From a virus, in IMG/VR virus record IMGVR_UViG_3300036766_000214, positions 1-45,020 of that record: DNA of 45,020 bases; one strand, 5' to 3'. Below, piece after piece: positions 40,551 to 45,020 of the stretch (position 1 is the first letter of the stretch; each line of letters starts with the position of its first letter). A model generated the notes under the pieces. The model saw only the letters and a list, made by a program, of their open reading frames with translations. It was not told the origin of the DNA and searched no databases. A program made the translations under genes and the position numbers.

Positions 40551-40619
40551 TCATGCGGGCTTTCCCTTCAGGTTATAATCGTCGAGGGGAACGTAACCTT
40601 CATCGCTTATGCTCCTCAT
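40551..40619 (-). CDS. 22-aa microprotein candidate
   Basis: ATG 40619 lies inside the 3' end of the TM/zinc protein gene in another frame; stop TGA 40551. The peptide SDEGYVPLDDYNLKGKPA is protein-like and covers the gap, but there is no SD, so it rests only on coupling and composition. Confidence 0.3.
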   Translation of the reverse strand: MRSISDEGYVPLDDYNLKGKPA

Positions 40620-40809
40620 TAAAGATGAAACCTGAGTCACAATTAGGACAGGCGACATCCCAGGCCACTCCATGCTCACAACATGGATCAAGCTCTCGCT
40701 GCTCTCGATCAAGCCTCGCCCGCTCCTTCACTCGCATGATAGCGACTACGACATGAAGGACTATCAGCGTGAGAACGAGAGACGAGATGCCATAGAGAAT
40801 CATTATCAT
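40600..40809 (-). CDS. Membrane-anchored zinc-ribbon protein
   Basis: 69 aa, ATG 40809 with GGAGATAAATCCAA upstream. Residues 1-25 are one TM helix (MIMILYGISSLVLTLIVLHV), a charged linker follows (RVKERARLDREQRELD), then cysteine pairs CC and CPNC with an intervening His form a zinc-ribbon-like end. Such topology could tether a DNA-metabolism component to the membrane. Role unknown. Confidence 0.65.
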   Translation of the reverse strand: MIMILYGISSLVLTLIVLHVVVAIMRVKERARLDREQRELDPCCEHGVAWDVACPNCDSGFIFNEEHKR

Positions 40810-40839
40810 TTGGATTTATCTCCTAGAGCAAACTGCAAG

Positions 40840-42525
40840 TTATGCTGCCAACTTCCACTTTTTCAAGCCCTTCGTCGCAAGAGCCTGAGCCAACTCCATC
40901 TGTAGAGAGGACTCATTCCACTCGTAGTCCGTCCCATCGATGGTCATGTCCACATTGCGTCGTTTGACTTCGACAATCTCAGTCAGGAAGTCGTCGATGG
41001 TTCCCGCTGCAATGAGATAGACTGCGTTAATCTTCGCATCGGCAGGCCAGGGGTCATCGGGCCTCGGTCGTGGAAATCTAGTCTCGGCCTGCTCCTCCCA
41101 CTTAGGATTCCACTGACGCTCGAGGAACAAACAATCAGAGCAGAACTGGAGATTCAAGCCCTCACAACTCGCAAGCGTAGAGGCTACGAGGATACGACTC
41201 TTGCCCTCTCTAAAAGCTTGCTCAACTTCCACTCGGTCAGTCAGGGTCATCCCACCCTTCAGATACAAGGGAGCGGCAATCTTCTCGTCGTTGATGCCCT
41301 CCTCTGTCATGATCTTAGTGAGTCGAATGATAAGCTCCGCTGCTGCCTGCTGATGATGAAGAAATACGACGAGTGGCCTGTCGCACTCCTCTAGGAAGGA
41401 CTGACACCAATCGACAGCCGTAGGAACCTTGGCAATCCCTGTGATATGTCGCATCCGAGCCATATAGCCAAGGATGTCGGTAGGAATCTTAGGAGTCGGG
41501 TCTTCCATGAACTCCTGAAACTCCTTGACTACTCGAATATAAGAGTCGAGCTCGCTACCCTCCAATTCTGCAAGCTGAAACTGTCGAAAAATCTTGGGTA
41601 GGTCGGGGAGAACGTCCTTACGTAGACGCCTGAGAATGAAATCCTTGGTCAACTCTCGGAATCGCTCAGGATTCTTCAAGCCGCCAATCTTCCCAGTCTC
41701 AGGATTGACTTTGCAATGAGAAAGGATGTAGGTTGCGTGTTGTGGGAAAAGCTCTGGTCGAATCATGTTGAGCGCAGGGAAAAACTCCCCCGCGTGCTTG
41801 TCGATAGGCGTTCCAGAAAGACCTACGACGCGCGCCTTCTGTCCCCCATTCGCGAGTGCGATGATTTTCCGCAAAGCCTTCGTCCGAGCAGAGTTCGGAT
41901 TCTTGACCTTCTGAATCTCATCGACTGCAATATGCTTGAAGCGACCGATAGTCTCGTCTGACCAAAGAGGCTTAAGCTCCTTGACCTTCTTGCCTGCTGA
42001 CTCGGCAACTATCTTGTCCCAATCGCTTACGACCTTGATGTCAGGACGCAGTAGTCGCAAAGTATCGATGCTCACGATTACTACGTCAAATGCATCGAAG
42101 TAAGGCTGCTCTTTCGACGACGTGATGATCTGAGCAACGAGCCCGGTCCACCTGTATATCTCAGCGAACCATTGAGCACGTAGGCCCGACTTGACCACGA
42201 TGAGCGCAGGGAGGAGCTTAGGATTCCTCTTGAGAATCATGCACTCTTGGACAGTCTTACCTAGTCCTTGGTCATCGAGTAGAAGCGCATTACAGTCGGC
42301 GTCCTCTAGGAACTTACAGCCCTCGATTTGGTAAGGAAAAGGCCGACGCCCATCCTTTGATACGATGTCAATGCTGTCTGCAAGCTTGGAATCGAGCGCA
42401 TCCGAGATGATGGAATGGCCGCACTCGAGGTCTACGCACCATTCCTCACCGAATCTGTAGCGAGCCCTTTCCTTCGCGAGCTTGCCGCAGCTTGGACATT
42501 TGACTTGGATGATTGTCTTCGCCAT
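40840..42525 (-). CDS. SNF2-family helicase with N-terminal zinc ribbon
   Basis: 561 aa. Zinc ribbon C10/C13/C30/C35, Q-like PYQ (64-66), Walker A DDQGLGKT (84-91), motif II DEIQ (about 206), motif III SGTP (~240), and motif VI Q-x3-R-x2-R (QAETRFPRPR). Domain order is standard for small SNF2/DEAD-like dsDNA translocases of phages, which assist replication or recombination or remodel protein-DNA complexes. Start ATG 42525 in a clear frame; stop overlaps a conserved repeat GAGCAAACTGCAAGTT at 40825-40843. Confidence 0.93.
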   Translation of the reverse strand: MAKTIIQVKCPSCGKLAKERARYRFGEEWCVDLECGHSIISDALDSKLADSIDIVSKDGRRPFPYQIEGCKFLEDADCNALLLDDQGLGKTVQECMILKRNPKLLPALIVVKSGLRAQWFAEIYRWTGLVAQIITSSKEQPYFDAFDVVIVSIDTLRLLRPDIKVVSDWDKIVAESAGKKVKELKPLWSDETIGRFKHIAVDEIQKVKNPNSARTKALRKIIALANGGQKARVVGLSGTPIDKHAGEFFPALNMIRPELFPQHATYILSHCKVNPETGKIGGLKNPERFRELTKDFILRRLRKDVLPDLPKIFRQFQLAELEGSELDSYIRVVKEFQEFMEDPTPKIPTDILGYMARMRHITGIAKVPTAVDWCQSFLEECDRPLVVFLHHQQAAAELIIRLTKIMTEEGINDEKIAAPLYLKGGMTLTDRVEVEQAFREGKSRILVASTLASCEGLNLQFCSDCLFLERQWNPKWEEQAETRFPRPRPDDPWPADAKINAVYLIAAGTIDDFLTEIVEVKRRNVDMTIDGTDYEWNESSLQMELAQALATKGLKKWKLAA

Positions 42526-42559
42526 GATCTACTGATTGATCTACAGGTCCGAGGATTAT

Positions 42560-42715
42560 CTAATCGACTTTAAGAGATACGAGGTGGATGCTTGGATTCC
42601 AGCCTTGCGAATTGAGAGCCAGATAGCGACGAAAAGCAAGTCGATGCTCGTCGAATTCCTCGACTAGCTCGACACCATTTCTGAAGTAGACGACAGTCCA
42701 ATTCTTTTTTGTCAT
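42560..42715 (-). CDS. 51-aa hypothetical protein
   Basis: ATG 42715 to TAG 42560, weak SD (GCAGAGAATCATC). Two strands then a helix (WTVVYFRNGVELVEEF, then HRLAFRRYLAL), a compact fold of unknown role. The longer opposite-frame ORF at 42570-42770 is its shadow. Upstream lies a 16-bp duplication (42723-42761). Confidence 0.6.
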   Translation of the reverse strand: MTKKNWTVVYFRNGVELVEEFDEHRLAFRRYLALNSQGWNPSIHLVSLKVD

Positions 42716-42722
42716 GATGATT

Positions 42723-42761
42723 CTCTGCTATCTTGCGTAAAAAGCCTCTGCTATCTTGCGT
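42723..42761 (-). repeat. 16-bp duplication in leader
   Basis: CTCTGCTATCTTGCGT at 42723-42738 and 42746-42761, separated by 7 bp, in the non-coding gap between the genes at 42802 and 42715. Confidence 0.8.
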
Positions 42762-42801
42762 TGATATCAAGCGACCAGAATAAAAAGCATCGCCCGGCGA
42801 A

Positions 42802-43677
42802 CTACTTCCTGCTGAAGACGTCGTCGATGTAAGACTGTGTTTCGGCGTCCAGCTTTCCGAGGCTCTTCATCTTGTCGATAACTTGTTCGCGTGAGAATCC
42901 CATGACTTCGATGTAAGTGTCTACAGCCTTCGTAATGGCCTTCGCGTATTTCTTCTTCGCGGATACGGATGCCGCCTTGTCCTTCGCTTTGGTCTTGGCC
43001 GCTTCCGGGTCTGCCGTTCGACGCTTGGTCTTTGCTGAGAGCTGCTTGTCCAGTTCGAGGATACGGTTCCTCTCGGCCGCAGAAGTAGCAGCCAACAAAT
43101 CCTCGAGTCCTCGGCGAAGACCCTGCTGCGTAGCCTTGATGAGAGCGATGGCTCTGTCTAGCTTGTGAAACCGTGTAATGACATCCTCGGGCGTCATCTT
43201 GGTCACGGAAATCGTATAGGACTGAGTAAAGGCTTTCTTCCATTCCTCAGAGACTTGAGCAGGACTAACGGTCTCGGTGATATACTGATAACCAGCCCTG
43301 CCTCGAATGTTCAGCTCGGTCGCTTGGACATCTGGAGTCGGCGGGATAGGCTCAGACGCGCGTATAGGCGCGCATAGGTCATAATCAACCGCGAACTCGT
43401 CCACAACGGGGGCACTTCCAGGTCCATCGGATGTCGCGTCGCTGGCCTTTTCGACCTTCAGGTCTGAGGTGCCATCTGACGAACCGGGCACCACATTTAC
43501 AGAGCTTCGAGGAGTCCAGTCGTCGTTCGCCTCCTCCTGTCGACCCGTCGCTATCGTCGCCATCTCGGAAGCCGGTTTGTGCCATGTCTTTTCTTTGTCC
43601 TTCAGATACTGCTCGAAGTTGTTGTTATCCTCAGCATCGAAGCCGAGAAGCTCTCTCAAATCGTCGTTCTTTGCCAT
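42802..43677 (-). CDS. Hypothetical leftward-arm protein
   Basis: 291 aa with an AAGAAGGACATATCA SD. N-terminal ~95 residues are acidic/low complexity; residues 120-180 form a compact part (AGYQYITETVSPAQVSEEWK); 180-235 a helix (LIKATQQGLRRGLEDLLAA); then a Lys/Ala-rich histone-like segment (KTKAKDKAASVSAKKKYAK) and a final helix. Strong codon bias suggests high expression, and it is among the first genes of the arm. It could bind DNA. No family is recognised. Confidence 0.7.
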   Translation of the reverse strand: MAKNDDLRELLGFDAEDNNNFEQYLKDKEKTWHKPASEMATIATGRQEEANDDWTPRSSVNVVPGSSDGTSDLKVEKASDATSDGPGSAPVVDEFAVDYDLCAPIRASEPIPPTPDVQATELNIRGRAGYQYITETVSPAQVSEEWKKAFTQSYTISVTKMTPEDVITRFHKLDRAIALIKATQQGLRRGLEDLLAATSAAERNRILELDKQLSAKTKRRTADPEAAKTKAKDKAASVSAKKKYAKAITKAVDTYIEVMGFSREQVIDKMKSLGKLDAETQSYIDDVFSRK

Positions 43678-43709
43678 TGATATGTCCTTCTTTAGATGCT
43701 ATGTCCTTC

Positions 43710-43763
43710 GAGCAAACTGCAAGCTTAGAGCAAACTACAAGCTTCGAGCAAACTGCAAGTTTA
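43710..43763 (-). repeat. Three tandem 18-bp repeats before the 43677 gene
   Basis: GAGCAAACTGCAAGCTTA, GAGCAAACTACAAGCTTC and GAGCAAACTGCAAGTTTA follow one another (43710-43763). A fourth copy of GAGCAAACTGCAAGTT lies at 40827-40842 after the SNF2 stop. Possible regulator-binding or replication iterons; too few and without spacers for CRISPR. Confidence 0.8.
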
Positions 43764-43943
43764 GAACCAAGAGAGAACGATGTCCACGAATTCTTCCCAA
43801 GATGCAAACGCCGACGCAGCGTAGCCCTTGATGACTACGGGCCAAACTCCTCGAACGTCTACAACTACGCGCCGCTCCAAGACTACAGGCGAATTGAGAA
43901 CGCGCCTGAGTATCATTGGATTTATTACCTGTCTATTCTCCAT
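43761..43943 (-). CDS. 60-aa hypothetical protein
   Basis: ATG 43943 has an AAAGGACAGAAT SD; an upstream in-frame TTG (43982) lacks one. Strand-rich middle (RRVVVDVRGVWPVVIKGY), then a helix (SWEEFVDIVLSWF). Unknown. The opposite-strand frame over this region is judged a shadow. Confidence 0.6.
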   Translation of the reverse strand: MENRQVINPMILRRVLNSPVVLERRVVVDVRGVWPVVIKGYAASAFASWEEFVDIVLSWF

Positions 43944-43994
43944 ATTCTGTCCTTTCGTTTGAGGATTGTTTACTTGATTCAAGTCGTTAGCTTC

Positions 43995-44036
43995 TTAAAG
44001 GTCATCGGGTCCGTGCGAACCATGTGCCTTGACCAT
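43995..44036 (-). CDS. 13-codon leader peptide candidate
   Basis: ATG 44036 is preceded by a near-perfect GGAGGGATTGAT, and the 13-residue reading frame (MVKAHGSHGPDDL) ends TAA. A second short frame (14 aa) starts inside at 44023. Strong SD with no long ORF suggests a leader peptide or translation-coupled attenuator. Confidence 0.35.
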   Translation of the reverse strand: MVKAHGSHGPDDL

Positions 44037-44099
44037 ATCAATCCCTCCAATGAATACAAGGATAAATCAGCCGAGTTTGGCCCCGAAGTGTTTATCTGT

Positions 44100-44131
44100 T
44101 CCCCCTGTGAACCGACTCCCCCTGTGAACCG
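44100..44131 (-). repeat. 15-bp duplication in the leader region
   Basis: TCCCCCTGTGAACCG at 44100-44114 and again at 44117-44131 (17-bp period) in the non-coding leader between the GIY-YIG gene and the gene at 43943. Confidence 0.8.
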
Positions 44132-44231
44132 GCGACGAGTCTAGAATCGCATTCACAGCCGCGCACAAGCCTTACCAATACCAGGATACCACGCCTGTCA
44201 AGACACAAGATGTAGTATTAGGTCGTGTAAG

Positions 44232-44265
44232 GTATACTACATATTGGGGTGTATACTAAGTATAC
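44232..44265. promoter_or_regulatory. Palindromic GTATACT operator cluster
   Basis: GTATACT-A-AGTATAC at 44251-44265 is a perfect 7-1-7 palindrome, and GTATACTAC at 44232-44240 is a half-site 19 bp away. The cluster follows the GIY-YIG stop and precedes the leader of the leftward operon. It may be a repressor operator; TATACT strings could also be -10 elements. No regulator gene with matching HTH is identified. Confidence 0.5.
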
Positions 44266-44278
44266 AGCTGGCTGACGT

Positions 44279-44671
44279 CTATTCTTTCTCCTTGATTATA
44301 TCTTTCTCCTTGATTATATTATCAATGATAGCGTCTATATTGGTCTTGGGGCTGAAACCAGTTCTATTCAACTCCGGTAGATACTTCTGGATGAGCTCCC
44401 GTTCGAGCTGGTTAAGCTGCTCCTTAGGGCATTGAATGATTTGAAGCTCGTCGCCCGGCTTGAACTCCTCAACAATGTTAGCGTCATGAGAGGAGTTTAG
44501 AGGTCTTACTAGACCGTACCTACTCTGCCCTATGTAGCGGCAATCCCTACCTCTCCACCATATGTAGATAATGGATAGTGTTAGCCGCTTGAAGTCTGGA
44601 TACTTAATGCTGTACTCCCAGTTCGAGTATCCCGGCTTGAGTTTAAGTCTAGGCGCAGGAAAGTTAGCCAT
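44279..44671 (-). CDS. GIY-YIG family endonuclease
   Basis: 130 aa from ATG 44671. GIY-YIG core: IIYIWW (34-39) and RYIGQS (45-50) with R56 and the helix-borne catalytic Glu/Asn segment ELIQKYLPELNRTG near 105-118. The C-terminus IIKEKDIIKEKE arises from an exact 18-bp duplication (44284-44319). The ATG is seven nt after the -10 of the promoter at 44679-44707, so the mRNA appears leaderless. It stands alone at the arm's upstream end, as a mobile or host-DNA-degrading nuclease would. The longer frame from 44707 would lie upstream of the promoter start. Confidence 0.85.
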   Translation of the reverse strand: MANFPAPRLKLKPGYSNWEYSIKYPDFKRLTLSIIYIWWRGRDCRYIGQSRYGLVRPLNSSHDANIVEEFKPGDELQIIQCPKEQLNQLERELIQKYLPELNRTGFSPKTNIDAIIDNIIKEKDIIKEKE

Positions 44672-44678
44672 AGGAGCG

Positions 44679-44707
44679 ATCATAACACAAAACCGTGGGC
44701 AAGTCAA
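44679..44707 (-). promoter_or_regulatory. Leftward sigma70 promoter with leaderless start
   Basis: TTGACT (44707-44702) and TATGAT (44684-44679) are 17 bp apart on the minus strand. ATG 44671 is 7 nt beyond the -10, at the expected start point. It matches the promoter at 38162-38190 in both hexamers and spacing. Confidence 0.85.
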
Positions 44708-44796
44708 CTATCAACGACTAGGCAGATATGAAAAAGGCGAAGGTATAGAGTAGCATGGCAAACCGCATGCCCGCTTTTCGTCCCAACACGATCCTT

Positions 44797-44966
44797 ACTA
44801 GTTTTTTGATAGCTAAAGCCTTATAGATCATAGGGTTAGCGGATCTAGGGAGTGGCCCCCTCCCTCAAAATCCCTAGTACGATCCCAACACGATCCCAAC
44901 CTGTTCCCAACTAGTTTTTTGGTAGTTAAAGCCTTATAGATCAACAACTTAGCGGATCTAGGGAGA
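44797..44966. repeat. Two imperfect ~57-bp direct repeats, right end
   Basis: Copies at 44797-44852 and 44910-44966 share ACTAGTTTTTTG, TAAAGCCTTATAGATCA and TTAGCGGATCTAGGGAG with a few changes; the period is about 113 bp. An inverted repeat CTAGGGA/TCCCTAG joins them (about 44845-44876), with CGATCCCAAC repeated just after. No gene lies in 44672-45020. Could be an origin, packaging or regulatory array. Confidence 0.75.
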
Positions 44967-44971
44967 GGGCC

Positions 44972-45020
44972 GTTTTTCACCCCCTCCCCCTCCCCTCCTC
45001 CCTTTCGCCTCCCCTCTCCT
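44972..45020. other. Terminal polypyrimidine tract
   Basis: The last 49 bases of the + strand are almost only C and T. The window begins with six CG dinucleotides. The two ends share no direct repeat, so the true genome ends cannot be deduced. Confidence 0.6.

Noticed and set aside
43710-43763. CRISPR array
   Set aside because: Repeats are 18 bp, contiguous and without spacers; no cas1/cas2, and the Cas4-like nuclease fits phage recombination.
43431-44144. 237-codon rightward ORF with a CLDHINP motif that recalls HNH nucleases
   Set aside because: Most of it is the shadow of the well-supported leftward gene 42802-43677, part reads through the 18-bp repeats, and the motif alone without a start/SD is weak.
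44178-44201. TTGACA at 44201-44196 (minus strand) as a promoter
   Set aside because: No -10 hexamer at 16-18 bp; the nearest candidates (TTGGTA, TATTGG) are poor.
1-45020. Temperate lifestyle or prophage in a bacterial contig
   Set aside because: No integrase, repressor, att-type repeat or flanking bacterial genes are visible.
1-45020. Direct terminal repeats
   Set aside because: The first and last few hundred bases share no clear match; the window starts with a CG run and ends with a polypyrimidine tract.

Overview
The window looks like the genome, or nearly all of it, of a lytic tailed bacteriophage, most likely a short-tailed podovirus-like phage. It has a terminase pair, a portal of about 770 aa, a scaffold, a HK97-type major capsid protein, adaptor and nozzle-like tail proteins, a fibre, and three large candidate internal/ejected proteins, but no tape measure, tail sheath or tail-tube series. 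I see no integrase, excisionase, CI-like repressor, single-subunit RNA polymerase, complete tRNA or CRISPR array. Promoters are of sigma70 type and Shine-Dalgarno (SD) sites are mostly of GGAGG type, so the phage probably depends on host RNA polymerase in an ordinary Gram-negative-like host; the host itself cannot be named from the sequence.

Layout. (a) 1-1.2 kb: small rightward genes, a terminator (482-512), a strong promoter (550-578) and one promoter-proximal gene of unknown function (629-1156) closed by its own terminator. (b) 1.2-1.67 kb: repeat-rich non-coding DNA ending in an extended -10 promoter before the terminase small subunit. (c) 1.67-27.27 kb, all rightward: TerS, cold-shock protein, small ORFs, TerL, a coiled-coil protein, a glycosyltransferase and a secreted Ig-like protein, portal, scaffold, capsid, decoration-like protein, terminator at 13494, connector and tail proteins, beta-helix protein, tail fibre, DUF5675-like protein plus a one-TM protein (candidate lysis pair), a GNAT-like protein, and three internal-virion candidates of 244, 350 and 1095 aa. 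(d) 27.26-44.7 kb, all leftward: the replication and recombination arm. In transcription order it runs GIY-YIG nuclease, leader region with operators and repeats, SNF2 helicase, about 20 microproteins (many with zinc-ribbon cysteine pairs), HNH remnants, Cas4/RecB-like Fe-S nuclease, RecA/Sak4-like ATPase, an SSB-like protein, ParB-methyltransferase fusion, uracil-glycosylase/exonuclease/DNA polymerase A fusion, and a DUF3987-like helicase. The two arms converge and overlap tail to tail by 8 bp at 27262-27269.

Most striking are: the UDG-exonuclease-PolA fusion without Fe-S cysteines and with an unusual O-helix; two near-identical leftward promoters (TTGACT-N17-TATGAT) whose start sites fall on an AUG, implying leaderless mRNAs; three HNH-type remnants in junctions of the leftward arm, one with an in-frame TGA and one with no start codon; and many exact 15-18 bp tandem duplications, several of which duplicate a ribosome-binding site or gene junction. 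Genes are mostly chained by ATGA, GTGA or TAATG overlaps, which helped to fix starts and to find about a dozen genes of 22-60 codons.
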